Below, piece by piece: positions 1-9,026 of a DNA stretch of 64,000 nt. Position numbers and translations under genes: made by a program. A model generated the notes under the pieces. It saw only the letters and a program-made list of their open reading frames with translations. It ran no database searches and was not told the DNA's origin. The number at the start of each line of letters is the position of its first letter. Position 1 is the stretch's first letter. The stretch comes from Chitinophagaceae bacterium (GTDB lineage Bacteria > Bacteroidota > Bacteroidia > Chitinophagales > Chitinophagaceae): positions 96,359 through 160,358 of the forward strand of contig JAHBTL010000011.1 in assembly GCA_019638615.1 (NCBI GenBank), given 5' to 3'.

Positions 1-1
1 G

Positions 2-2125
2 GAAAATGCACTCTTTGACCTGGGTACGATCAAACTTGTTTCTTTGACCAAAACGCTGGAAGAGATCGTTGTGCAGGGTGAAAAGAGCTCCATGCAACTG
101 GCGCTTGATAAAAAAATATTCAACGTAGGAAAAGACCTTGCCAATGCCGGTGGCACTGCGGTGGATATATTAAGCAATATCCCTTCCGTTGCGGTGGATG
201 TGGAAGGGAATGTCAGCTTACGCGGAAGCAACAGTGTAAGGATCCTGATTGACGGAAAGCCATCGGGGCTTGTAAGTCTGCGTGGCGGTAGCGGGCTGCA
301 ACAATTACAGGGCAGTATGATAGAACGCGTGGAGATCATCACCAATCCCTCCGCCCGTTACGAAGCGGAAGGCATGGGAGGCATCATCAATATTGTATTA
401 AAAAAAGAAAGGAAAGAAGGCTTTAACGGATCGTTTGATGTAGTGGCGGGGTATCCTGAAAATTTTGGTGTGGCAGCCAATGTGAACTACAGGAAAAAAG
501 ATTTTAATTTCTTCGTGAATTATTCTACTTCTTACAGAAATGCTCCGGGAAAAAATAATTTGTACCAGGAGTTTTACCGCAACGACAGTACATTCATCAG
601 CACCAAGGAAATGGAACACCGGTTGAAAGGCATGTATAATACGGCGAGAGCAGGATTGGATTACTTTTTCGATGAGAAGAATATACTGACTGCTGCCTAT
701 ACTTACCGGATGAGCAAAGGCAAAAGATTTTCAGATATTGTATACCACGATTTTTTGAACGACATCAAAAATCTTACAGGGATTACCCGCCGCACACAGG
801 ATGAAACGGAAACAGAACCCAATTCGGAGTATGCATTGAGCTTTAAGCGGAATTTCAAACGGCAGGGGCATGAGCTTACAGCGGATGTGAGATTTTTGGA
901 TAATTGGGAGAACTCGGATCAGTATTTCGGGCAGGATGAATACAATCCAGACGGAACCCATACCGTTGTTCCTTACCTGCTGCAGCGCGCTGTTAATTAC
1001 GAAACAGAAAAGCAATACCTTATACAAATTGATTATGTTCAACCTTTCCGTGAGAACGGGAAATTTGAAGCAGGGTTGCGCAGCAGCTTCCGGGATATGA
1101 CGAATAATTACACGGTTACGCAGCGCGATGAAGACGACAGTTGGTTTGAACTGACAGGATTGACCAATAACTTTATATACAACGAGAATATACATGCGGT
1201 TTACGCTATATTGAGTAATAAGATCAAAAAATTTACTTACCAGGCAGGTTTGCGCGGGGAAATTACGGATGTAACCACCACGCTTAAGCAAACCAACGAA
1301 GTAAACCCGAGGAGGTATACCAACCTGTTTCCCAGTGTGCATGTAACATACGACCTGCCCGAAGGACATGCCATACAGTTGAGTTACAGCAAAAGAGTAC
1401 GTCGCCCGCAATACAACGATCTCAGTCCTTTTATGACCTACAGCGATAACCGGAATTACTGGAGCGGCAATCCCGATCTGAACCCGGAATTTACCGACGC
1501 TTTTGAAATAGGCCATATCAAATACTTTGACAAAGCCTCTGTAAGCTCGTCCTTATACTACCGCTATACAAAAGGGAAAATAATGTCTGTAAGAAGGGTG
1601 GATGAAGAAGGCAATTCAGTAACCGTACCCGAAAACCTGGCCACTGAAAATTCATTTGGTGCGGAATTAACAGGTTCGTATTCTCCCCGCCCCTGGTGGA
1701 AGATGGATGGCAGTTTTAACTTCTTCCGCGCCATCACCGACGGCAGTAATTTAAGCGATGAATTAGAAAGCGATACCTACAGTTGGCTGGTACGCCTGTT
1801 GTCGAGAACCACTGTTTGGAAAAATACCGATATACAATTACGCGGTAACTACGAAGCGCCCCAGCAAACACCACAGGGCAGGCGCAAGTCTTTGGCAACG
1901 CTTGATCTGTCTGTCAGTAAAGACATCCTTAAAAATAAAGCGACCATTACCCTGAACGTGCTGGATGTTTTTAATTCGCGTAAATACCGTTCTATTACGG
2001 AGGGCGCTAATTTTTACGCTTCGGGAACCTCGCAGGGAAGACTGCGGCAGGCCAATCTTACTTTCAATTACCGGTTAAGGCAGGCAAAGAAAAAAGTGAA
2101 AGAAGGGTTGGATGCTGAATCGTGA
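2..2125 (+). CDS. TonB-dependent receptor-like outer-membrane beta-barrel protein, 5' end missing
   Basis: The reading frame is open from the first bases of the window, so the start and probably a signal peptide and a carboxypeptidase-like domain lie upstream. The visible part begins just before a plug domain (DILSNIPSVAVDVEGNVSLRG, then VRILIDGKP and IERVEIITNPSARYEAEGMGGIINI). A long barrel region follows, rich in alternating aromatic residues, and ends in FNYRLRQAKKK. The plug wording is typical of the Bacteroidota outer-membrane beta-barrel family (OMP_b-brl_3) and differs from SusC proteins, which carry LYVIDG and GANGVIIITTK. It probably moves an unknown ligand across the outer membrane. 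A TTG at 44 could be called as a start but would fall inside the domain, so I reject it. No SusD partner follows. Confidence 0.85.
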   Translation, partial: ENALFDLGTIKLVSLTKTLEEIVVQGEKSSMQLALDKKIFNVGKDLANAGGTAVDILSNIPSVAVDVEGNVSLRGSNSVRILIDGKPSGLVSLRGGSGLQQLQGSMIERVEIITNPSARYEAEGMGGIINIVLKKERKEGFNGSFDVVAGYPENFGVAANVNYRKKDFNFFVNYSTSYRNAPGKNNLYQEFYRNDSTFISTKEMEHRLKGMYNTARAGLDYFFDEKNILTAAYTYRMSKGKRFSDIVYHDFLNDIKNLTGITRRTQDETETEPNSEYALSFKRNFKRQGHELTADVRFLDNWENSDQYFGQDEYNPDGTHTVVPYLLQRAVNYETEKQYLIQIDYVQPFRENGKFEAGLRSSFRDMTNNYTVTQRDEDDSWFELTGLTNNFIYNENIHAVYAILSNKIKKFTYQAGLRGEITDVTTTLKQTNEVNPRRYTNLFPSVHVTYDLPEGHAIQLSYSKRVRRPQYNDLSPFMTYSDNRNYWSGNPDLNPEFTDAFEIGHIKYFDKASVSSSLYYRYTKGKIMSVRRVDEEGNSVTVPENLATENSFGAELTGSYSPRPWWKMDGSFNFFRAITDGSNLSDELESDTYSWLVRLLSRTTVWKNTDIQLRGNYEAPQQTPQGRRKSLATLDLSVSKDILKNKATITLNVLDVFNSRKYRSITEGANFYASGTSQGRLRQANLTFNYRLRQAKKKVKEGLDAES

Positions 2126-2578
2126 TACGGGAGGCTTTGAAAGGGTATTTTACTTCCGGTGAAAAACTGATTTTGCAGGTGTCTGGCAGATGTTCTCTAA
2201 GCCAGATAAAAAGGGCTGCACCTACGGCGCAGAAGGCAAGTGAGATCTACTAATGGTTACAAACGGATTGTCCGCTGAGGAGGACAAGAAGAAGCTTGTT
2301 GTTATGCCTCATAGAGGCTACCCGTTGGTAGAGAGTAATTACGATAAGGGTTTATGCACCATAGGTGCTACCCTTTTCATGCAAAAGTGGGTTGTTGCTA
2401 TGGCGCACAAAATATTGTATGAAGGAAATAAATCAATCTGTGTGTAGTAGCGCAATAAGTTTCGCAGGTTTTAAAATGTAGACCTGTCTGCTGAAGGTGG
2501 ATGCGTTTGTCCCCATACCCCTATTTTTATTTAACGCCGGCTGCTATTAAAATTGTAACTTTTGCAAAATATTCAGTC
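2126..2578. repeat. Gene-free interval with a ladder of short palindromes
   Basis: No convincing gene lies in these 453 bases. At least four short inverted repeats occur in order: TGCACCTACGGCGCA (2217-2231), GTCC..GGAC (2270-2285), GCCTC-ATA-GAGGC (2306-2318) and GCACC-ATA-GGTGC (2356-2368). The last two have five-base stems, three-base loops and the same following word TACCC, and start 50 bases apart. CAGGT..ACCTG lies at about 2464-2486. The layout matches two other intervals in this window (15385-15497 and 60829-61028). A 64-codon ORF reads straight through the repeats and is not credible. Confidence 0.6.
2556..2564 (+). promoter_or_regulatory. Putative -7 promoter element ahead of the thioredoxin-like gene
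   Basis: TAACTTTTG resembles the Bacteroidota -7 consensus TAnnTTTG with one extra T. It lies about 15 bases before the TTG at 2579 and supports that start. Inference only. Confidence 0.4.
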
Positions 2579-3715
2579 TTGAAAAAGCCGGTTTTTCTTT
2601 TACATCTGGTGGTTTTTATCGCTGTTGCACTGAACTATTGTTTTGCAAATACGGGGAGAGAAGACCATCCCACACTGCCGATTGGCGCACAGGCTCCCGA
2701 TTTCAGCCTGAAGGGAGTAGATGATAAAACCTATACCCTGGCTTCGTTCAGCGATAAAAAAATACTGGTTGTTGTATTTACCTGCAATCACTGCCCTACC
2801 GCGCAGGCGTATGAAGACCGGATCATTCAAATGACAAACGATTATGCATCCAAAGGGGTGGGCGTGGTAGCTATATCGCCCAACGATCCCAATTCTATTA
2901 CATTGAGCGAGCTGGATTATACAGATTTGAGCGATTCGTTTGAAGAAATGAAAATAAGGGCAAAAGAAAAGCGCTTCAATTTTCCTTATCTGTATGATGG
3001 CGACCACGAAGTAGCGGCAAGGGCTTACGGCCCTGTTGCCACGCCCCATGTCTTTATATTCGATAACGAACGCAAGCTGCGCTACCAGGGACGTATAGAC
3101 GATGTGGAAGATCCCACGAAAACACCCCGGAACTTCGATGCCCGCAATGCCATAGAGGCATTGTTGAATAATAAAATGGTAAGCCCGGAAACGACAAAAG
3201 TATTCGGCTGTTCTGTAAAATGGGTAGAAAAAAGCGAATGGATTGTAAAAGCAAAAGAACAATGGGCAAAAGAGCCGGTTCAGTTGGAGCCGATTGACGA
3301 AAAAGGGGTGAGAGCGCTTTTGAAGAACGACTCAAAAAAATTACGGCTGATCAATGTATGGGCTACCTGGTGTGGCCCCTGTGTAAGTGAGTTCCCCGAT
3401 TTTATTACCATATACCGTATGTATCGCAAACGCGATTTTGAATTCATTAGCATCAGCGCCGATTCGCCGGGTAAGAAAGAAAAAGCGCTGGAATTTTTAA
3501 AAGAGCAGCAAGCCTCTAATAAAAATTATATTTTCAGCGAGGACGATAAATACAAGCTGATAGAAGCGGTGGATCCCGAATGGCGGGGTGCGTTACCCTA
3601 CACCATACTGGTAGAGCCGGGTGGCAAAATTGTATATGCCAGGCAGGGAACCATTGACCCGCGCCTCATGAAAAAAACGATCGTGGAGAACAGGCTGCTG
3701 GGAAGGTATTATTAA
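2579..3715 (+). CDS. Secreted protein with two thioredoxin-like domains
   Basis: Two thioredoxin folds stand in tandem. The first is peroxiredoxin/AhpC-TSA-like: it opens with IGAQAPDFSLKGVDDKTYTL, and CNHC sits in the position of a CxxC redox site. The second is a TlpA/ResA-like thioredoxin with WATWCGPC and a cis-proline region (GALPYTILVEP). I chose the TTG at 2579 because it gives a clean signal peptide (MKKPVFLLHLVVFIAVALNY) and follows a promoter-like TAACTTTTG. The upstream ATG at 2501 would add 26 residues that include this promoter. The protein probably acts in the periplasm as a thiol-disulfide reductase or peroxide-related factor; its substrate cannot be read from sequence. It stands alone between repeat-filled gaps and is convergent with mutL. 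Confidence 0.8.
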   Translation: MKKPVFLLHLVVFIAVALNYCFANTGREDHPTLPIGAQAPDFSLKGVDDKTYTLASFSDKKILVVVFTCNHCPTAQAYEDRIIQMTNDYASKGVGVVAISPNDPNSITLSELDYTDLSDSFEEMKIRAKEKRFNFPYLYDGDHEVAARAYGPVATPHVFIFDNERKLRYQGRIDDVEDPTKTPRNFDARNAIEALLNNKMVSPETTKVFGCSVKWVEKSEWIVKAKEQWAKEPVQLEPIDEKGVRALLKNDSKKLRLINVWATWCGPCVSEFPDFITIYRMYRKRDFEFISISADSPGKKEKALEFLKEQQASNKNYIFSEDDKYKLIEAVDPEWRGALPYTILVEPGGKIVYARQGTIDPRLMKKTIVENRLLGRYY

Positions 3716-3831
3716 GGGTTGCAGGTTACAAGTTGCAGGTTGCAAGGTTTATTGTTTGTAGTTTTCAGTTTCGTGTTTGGGACTGTAAACCATAAACATC
3801 AAACCATAAACCATTTCAAATCTGAAATTTT
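3716..3831. repeat. Degenerate word repeat between convergent genes
   Basis: This gap is built from near-repeats of six to eight bases such as GTTGCAGGTT, CAAGTTGCAGG and AACCATAAACATCAAACCATAAACC. The same vocabulary recurs at 5780-5890, 15496-15805 and 50130-50255. No promoter or terminator is evident. Confidence 0.6.
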
Positions 3832-5718
3832 CTACCCTTTTCCAAACATCTTCTCCAGGTAATCTGCCTTGAACGAAATGTATGTGGGATTGCCTGACGG
3901 TGTAATATTGCTCTGGCTGCACGCGAACAGGTCGTCTGCCAGGGTTTTCATTTCCTTTTGGGTGAGTATTTTCCCCGGCTTTACGGCATGCTGCCATGCC
4001 AGGCTCCGCACCAGCTTTTCACGCCTCGAAAATTTTACATCGCTGTTAAAATGCTTGAACTGTTCCAGCATTTGCTCTATGGCTGTTTTTTCATTTCCGC
4101 TGTCAACATCGGCGGGAGTGCCCTGTATAGCAAATGTATCTTTACCAAACAGTTCTATCTCATAACCCAGTTGCTTTAAATCGGGCAGCAGTTCCTGCAA
4201 CAAAACCGCATCGGGCGTAGAAAGCGGTACAGTAAGCGGGAAAAGGCTTCGCTGCGATGCGATGGGCTTTCCCTTGGCAGCAGTGATATATCTTTCGTAC
4301 AGAACCCTTTCGTGGGCAGACTGCTGATGAATAAGTATAAAACCGTTGTTGGTGGACACAACGATGTATGTATTCAGCAACTGCAATAAAGGCGCATCTT
4401 CCAGCAATTGAAGCTTTGCTTCCGCGGAACGCGCAATACCGCCGGAAACAGGCGCCTCATATTCAAGCCTGCCGGAACTTTCTTCCTGGTGCGCGGACAA
4501 TAAGCTTTTGAAGGCATGCTCTTTCGGCTCGGGGTAAAAATCTTTCCAGTGCTTTAATTCACTTTTGCTTTCAATAAAATGCGCCTGGTTTTTTTGTGTA
4601 AAACTGCTATACAAACCCGAAGCCGAAGCATTGGCCTTTTTTTCTTCCGTAAAGGGGTTTTCCACCGCATCTAATTTTTGTATAGAGGGATCCAGGTCAA
4701 AGTTCAGCGTGGGGGTAATGCTGAATTGCGCCAGCGCATGCTTTACGGCAGCCTGCACAAAAGCATAAATGATCTTTTCATCCTCAAATTTTATTTCCTG
4801 CTTGGTAGGATGAACATTGATGTCTATTTGCGCCGGATCAAGGTCTATGAACAGCACATACATCGGGAAGCTGTCGCCCGGGATCATTTCCTGGTAAGCG
4901 CTCATCACAGCGTGGTTAAGATATGCGCTGCGTATAAAACGGTTGTTTACAAAAAAGTATTGATCGCCGCGTGTTTTCTTGGCCGTTTCAGGCTTGCCTG
5001 CAAAACCGTATATATTCAGGTAATCGGTTTTTTCCTGTACGGTTACCAGCTTAGACATATAATGATTACCCAGCAGGTGTACAATGCGCTGCTTCAGCGT
5101 TCCTCTTTCCAAATGAAACACTTCCTGCCCGTTTGCCGTAAGCGAAAAAAATATTTCGGGAAATGCCATTGCCACCCTGATGAACTCGTCTACGATATGC
5201 CGCATTTCAACCGGGTTGCTCTTTAAAAAATTGCGGCGGGCAGGCACATTGAAAAAAACATTCTTCATGGCAATGCTGGTCCCCACCTGGAAGGCAACCG
5301 GCTCCTGTGTCTTCACCAGGCTGTTTTCAATTTCAATATAAGTTCCCGTTTCGTCTGTTGCCCTGCGGGTCTTCAGCTCTACCTGCGCCACCGCGGCAAT
5401 GGAAGCCAGCGCCTCCCCGCGGAATCCCATGGTACGTATCCTGAACAGATCCTCAATGTGATTGATCTTGGAAGTAGCGTGCCGCTCAAAAGCCATTCTC
5501 GCGTCTGTTTCACTCATACCGCTGCCATTGTCAATTACCTGTACCAGCGATTTGCCTGCGTCTGCCACGATCAGCTTTATTTCGGTAGCCCCCGCATCTA
5601 CCGCGTTTTCAAGCAGCTCTTTCACCGCGCTGGCAGGTCGCTGTATCACTTCCCCTGCCGCAATCTGGTTGGCTATGTTATCGGGCAATAGCTGGATCTT
5701 ATCTCTCAATTCCATCAT
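3832..5718 (-). CDS. mutL: DNA mismatch repair protein MutL
   Basis: MutL couples mismatch recognition by MutS to strand removal. The N-terminal GHKL ATPase motifs are intact: ELLENAVDAGATEI (motif I), DNGSGM (motif II), HATSKI with TMGFRGEALASIAAV (motif III), followed by GTSIAMKNVFFNVPARRNFLK. The C-terminal dimerisation domain is present and total length (628 residues) is normal. Unusually, the endonuclease motif DQHA(x)2E reads HQQSAHE near residue 460, and the CPHGRP element reads TPSGNP near residue 604. Metal-binding residues therefore look substituted and the endonuclease may be inactive. Two ATGs lie side by side at the start; a TATTTTTG -7 element sits 8 bases upstream. Confidence 0.97.
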   Translation of the reverse strand: MMELRDKIQLLPDNIANQIAAGEVIQRPASAVKELLENAVDAGATEIKLIVADAGKSLVQVIDNGSGMSETDARMAFERHATSKINHIEDLFRIRTMGFRGEALASIAAVAQVELKTRRATDETGTYIEIENSLVKTQEPVAFQVGTSIAMKNVFFNVPARRNFLKSNPVEMRHIVDEFIRVAMAFPEIFFSLTANGQEVFHLERGTLKQRIVHLLGNHYMSKLVTVQEKTDYLNIYGFAGKPETAKKTRGDQYFFVNNRFIRSAYLNHAVMSAYQEMIPGDSFPMYVLFIDLDPAQIDINVHPTKQEIKFEDEKIIYAFVQAAVKHALAQFSITPTLNFDLDPSIQKLDAVENPFTEEKKANASASGLYSSFTQKNQAHFIESKSELKHWKDFYPEPKEHAFKSLLSAHQEESSGRLEYEAPVSGGIARSAEAKLQLLEDAPLLQLLNTYIVVSTNNGFILIHQQSAHERVLYERYITAAKGKPIASQRSLFPLTVPLSTPDAVLLQELLPDLKQLGYEIELFGKDTFAIQGTPADVDSGNEKTAIEQMLEQFKHFNSDVKFSRREKLVRSLAWQHAVKPGKILTQKEMKTLADDLFACSQSNITPSGNPTYISFKADYLEKMFGKG

Positions 5719-5725
5719 GTTGGGG

Positions 5726-5733
5726 CAAAAATA
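5726..5733 (-). promoter_or_regulatory. -7 promoter element of mutL
   Basis: Read on the minus strand the bases are TATTTTTG, an exact match to TAnnTTTG, 8 bases before the first ATG of mutL. I do not see a clear -33 TTG, so the message would have a very short leader. Inference from consensus. Confidence 0.5.
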
Positions 5734-5749
5734 GTTGATTTATAAGACA

Positions 5750-5900
5750 TCGCTATGGGCTGTCGGCTGTGGGCGATGAGCTTTCAGCCATCAGCAGTCA
5801 GCTTTCAGGTAAATAAACCCGAAACTTATAACCTGCAACAAATCCGTAACCTCAAACCATAAACAATAAACCTGAAACCTCAAGCCCTCTTCTAACTTTC
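5750..5900. repeat. Degenerate word repeat upstream of mutL and the GH3 gene
   Basis: Two vocabularies sit side by side. GCTGTCGGCTGTGGG with TCAGCCATCAGCAGTCAGC occupies about 5758-5807, and AAACCC, CCTGCAAC, AACCATAAACAATAAACC occupy 5810-5890. They resemble the repeats at 3716, 8908 and 15496. Confidence 0.5.
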
Positions 5901-5964
5901 ATTTGCTTTCACCGCCGAATGATAATAAATTCGCCGGATCATCTGCAAAGATTAATTCTGCGTC

Positions 5965-8907
5965 ATGAAGTATTTTGTTTTTCTTTTTTGCTGTATTTCG
6001 GCTTCTGCCGGCGCTTTTGCACAGCGTTCAAGTCAACTGACCGCCCAGCAATGGGTCGACAGCGTATTTGCTACATTGAGCGACAATGAAAAAATAGCGC
6101 AGTTGATGGTAGTCCGGATGTCATCTGTGAACCCGACTACCAGGAAAGTAACTTTTTACGAAGCCGAAGTGCTGGATGTGATCAATAAATACAATATCGG
6201 CGGTATATGTCTTTTCCAGGGCGGACCGGTTACGCAGGCCAACTATATAAACCAGATACAGGCCGTTGCCAAAACCCCGCTGCTGGTATGTATAGATGGC
6301 GAAAACGGACTGGGCATGCGCATGGACAGTGTAACTTCCCTGCCCAGGCAAATGATGATGGGCGCGGTGCAGGATCCAAAACTCATTTACGACTACGGCA
6401 AATGGGTGGGTGAGCAATGCAGGCGGGAAGGCATACAGGTGAATTACGCGCCTGTAGTTGATATTAATAACAACCCGGCTAACCCCGTGATCAACGACCG
6501 TTCTTTCGGTGAAAATAAATACCGCGTGGCGGAATTGGGTATACAATATATGAAGGGTATGCAAGACGCAGGGGTAATGGCCTGTGCCAAGCATTTTCCG
6601 GGGCATGGGGATGTGTCGGTAGATTCCCATTATGATCTTCCCGTGATCAACAAAAGCCGCGAACAGCTCGACTCCCTGGAGCTGTACCCTTTCCGTGAAA
6701 TTTTTAAAGCGGGCGTAGGCAGCGTTATGATCGCGCATCTTTTCATTCCCGCTGTTGATAACACGGCTAACCGCGCTACTTCCATCTCTAAAAACAATGT
6801 TACAGGATTGCTGCGCAATGAGCTTGGGTACAACGGGCTCAGCTTTACCGACGCGCTGGAAATGCAGGGTGTGAAAAAATTTTTCCCGGATGGGAAAGCA
6901 TCCGCAGAATCGCTGATCGCTGGCAATGATATGCTTTGCCTGCCCGGGGATATTCCCGGCAGCATAGAAGAAATAAAAAAGGCCATACGCAAAAAAGAGC
7001 TTAGCTGGGAACAGGTAAATGCCAGCGTAAAAAAAGTGTTGCTGGCTAAATACAATTACGGGTTAAGCAACTGGCAGCCGGTGGACACAAAAAATCTTAC
7101 TGAAAACCTGAACGCGAAAAGCGATGCCATCCGGAAAGTCATTGCGGAAAACGCGATTACCGGTCTGCGCAATGACGATAACATTCTTCCGCTTATACCC
7201 GGACAGCTCAATAAATCCACAGGCAAAGCACAGAAAATAGCTTACCTGGGCATTGGTATCAAAAGCGATAATACGTTCGCGAGACAGATGCGGAGCAATT
7301 ACAACGCAGATGCCTTTTATTTCAGCTATAAGGAAGATGCAGGGCGCATTGCCAGCCTGGCAGCCACGCTCCAAACCAGGTACGATGCCGTGGTCATAGG
7401 CCTGCACGCTTACAACCGCTTCCCCGCCAATAACTTCGGGATCAGCTCAGCGGCAATACAATTGCTGCAGCAGGTGCAGGCGTTACCTGCGGCTGTTACT
7501 TTTGTATTTGGTAATCCCTATGCCATTAAAAATTTTTGCGACGCCAAAAACATAATTGCCTGCTACGAAGACGATGCGGTTACACAACAGGCAGCGGCAG
7601 ATGTATTAAAAGGCGTTCTTGCCACGAGAGGGAAGCTGCCTGTTACCGTTTGCGATGCTTTTCCTTCCGGAACCGGTATACAAACAGCAACTGCCGCCGC
7701 TTCGCCCTATTACGCCCCGGCAGATGTAATGGCTGAAAAGTTTAAAGCGGTAGATTCCATTGCCGCCAGCGCCATCCGGCAACATGCTGCACCCGGAATG
7801 ACGGTAATGGCTGTAAAAGACGGCAGGATCGCCTTCTACAAATCGTATGGTTACTATACTTACGACAGCACGGAAAAGGTGAACATCGAGACCTTGTACG
7901 ATATGGCCTCTGTTACTAAGATATGCGCTACTACTTTATCGGTCATGCGATTGTACGACCAGGGCAAAATTGATTTGAACAAAACCCTGGGAGATTACCT
8001 GCCCTGGGTAAAGGGCACCAACAAGCAGAAATTAAAAATAGAAGATATCCTGCTGCACCAGGCCGGGCTGAAAGCCTTTATTCCCTTTTACAAAGAAACC
8101 ATTGACACCACCACCGGTATTCCATTGCCCGGGTTTTATGAGCACACTTCCACCACTGCATACGATATACGTGTGGCTGATACCATGTACATGCGCACTG
8201 CCTGGCGAGACACGATTTACAAAAGGATATTACAGAGTAATGTCGGTCCACACAACAAATACATTTACAGCGACAATGATTTTATTTTTCTCGGGAAAAT
8301 TGTTGAAGCCGTTTCAGGCATGCCGCTGGACGAATACATACAAAAGGAGATTTACCGCAAGCTGGGACTGACCAACGCAGGTTTTTCACCGTTGAAACGT
8401 TTTCCGCTCAACCGCATAGCGCCTACTGAAAATGAAAAAATATTCCGGAGACAGTTGATCCGCGGCGATGTGCATGACCCGGGAGCAGCGATGTTTGGCG
8501 GCGTAGCGGGGCATGCGGGGCTGTTCAGCAATGCCTACGACCTGTCGGTTATGATGCAGATGATGCTGGATGGCGGAAGATACAATGGCTACTATTTCTT
8601 TTCTCCCGAAACAATTAAAACGTTTACGGTTAAACGAAGTAAGATCAGCCGGCGTGCGCTCGGTTTCGACCGCCCCGAAGAAGACAATGTCACCAGCAAG
8701 GATCCGTATCCATGCAAAAGCGCTTCGCAGCTAACGTTCGGACATACAGGATTTACGGGCACCTGTGTTTGGGTAGATCCCAAATACAATCTTACCTATA
8801 TCTTCCTCAGCAACCGGGTCAACCCTGATGGCAACAGTCCCATATTGTCGAGATTAAGCGTGAGGGGCAATATACAGGATGCTATTTATAAGGCGCTGAT
8901 CAGGTAG
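5965..8907 (+). CDS. GH3 beta-N-acetylglucosaminidase (NagZ-like) fused to a class C beta-lactamase-like serine hydrolase
   Basis: A signal peptide (MKYFVFLFCCISASAGAFAQ) is followed by a GH3 catalytic domain of the NagZ type. It has KHFPGHGDVSVDSH near residues 209-222, which holds the NagZ Asp-His pair, and FTDALEMQG, which holds the likely nucleophile Asp. A second GH3-associated domain comes next. From about residue 590 a serine beta-lactamase-like domain runs to the end, with SVTK (SxxK, about 649), YSDND (YxN-type, about 767) and HTG (about 926). The fusion is a recurring Bacteroidota architecture. The first half should remove N-acetylglucosamine from muropeptides or related glycans; the second is probably a peptidase or esterase acting on cell-wall material. 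It would act in the periplasm or on the surface. Confidence 0.9.
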   Translation: MKYFVFLFCCISASAGAFAQRSSQLTAQQWVDSVFATLSDNEKIAQLMVVRMSSVNPTTRKVTFYEAEVLDVINKYNIGGICLFQGGPVTQANYINQIQAVAKTPLLVCIDGENGLGMRMDSVTSLPRQMMMGAVQDPKLIYDYGKWVGEQCRREGIQVNYAPVVDINNNPANPVINDRSFGENKYRVAELGIQYMKGMQDAGVMACAKHFPGHGDVSVDSHYDLPVINKSREQLDSLELYPFREIFKAGVGSVMIAHLFIPAVDNTANRATSISKNNVTGLLRNELGYNGLSFTDALEMQGVKKFFPDGKASAESLIAGNDMLCLPGDIPGSIEEIKKAIRKKELSWEQVNASVKKVLLAKYNYGLSNWQPVDTKNLTENLNAKSDAIRKVIAENAITGLRNDDNILPLIPGQLNKSTGKAQKIAYLGIGIKSDNTFARQMRSNYNADAFYFSYKEDAGRIASLAATLQTRYDAVVIGLHAYNRFPANNFGISSAAIQLLQQVQALPAAVTFVFGNPYAIKNFCDAKNIIACYEDDAVTQQAAADVLKGVLATRGKLPVTVCDAFPSGTGIQTATAAASPYYAPADVMAEKFKAVDSIAASAIRQHAAPGMTVMAVKDGRIAFYKSYGYYTYDSTEKVNIETLYDMASVTKICATTLSVMRLYDQGKIDLNKTLGDYLPWVKGTNKQKLKIEDILLHQAGLKAFIPFYKETIDTTTGIPLPGFYEHTSTTAYDIRVADTMYMRTAWRDTIYKRILQSNVGPHNKYIYSDNDFIFLGKIVEAVSGMPLDEYIQKEIYRKLGLTNAGFSPLKRFPLNRIAPTENEKIFRRQLIRGDVHDPGAAMFGGVAGHAGLFSNAYDLSVMMQMMLDGGRYNGYYFFSPETIKTFTVKRSKISRRALGFDRPEEDNVTSKDPYPCKSASQLTFGHTGFTGTCVWVDPKYNLTYIFLSNRVNPDGNSPILSRLSVRGNIQDAIYKALIR

Positions 8908-9026
8908 GAAGATTTGAAATTTGAGATTGGAGATTTGAGATGTTTGTTGTTTGGGGTTCTCTTCCCATTGTCCATTCTCCACTGTCAACTATCCATTGCT
9001 GATGGCTCCTAGCTGACAGCTCCTAG
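8908..9026. repeat. Degenerate word repeat between convergent genes
   Basis: The gap contains GATTTGAAATTTGAGATTGG, CCATTGTCCATTCTCCACTG, TCAACTATCCATTG and GGCTCCTAGCTGACAGCTCC. These are loosely repeated words like those in other gaps of the window. No gene or terminator is seen. Confidence 0.5.

Noticed and set aside
731-1516. 261-codon minus-strand ORF
   Set aside because: It is antisense to the well-supported outer-membrane barrel gene and has no recognisable domain.
2253-2447. 64-codon ORF as a small gene
   Set aside because: It reads through a palindrome ladder; the product has no domain or signal and mirrors the repeat units.
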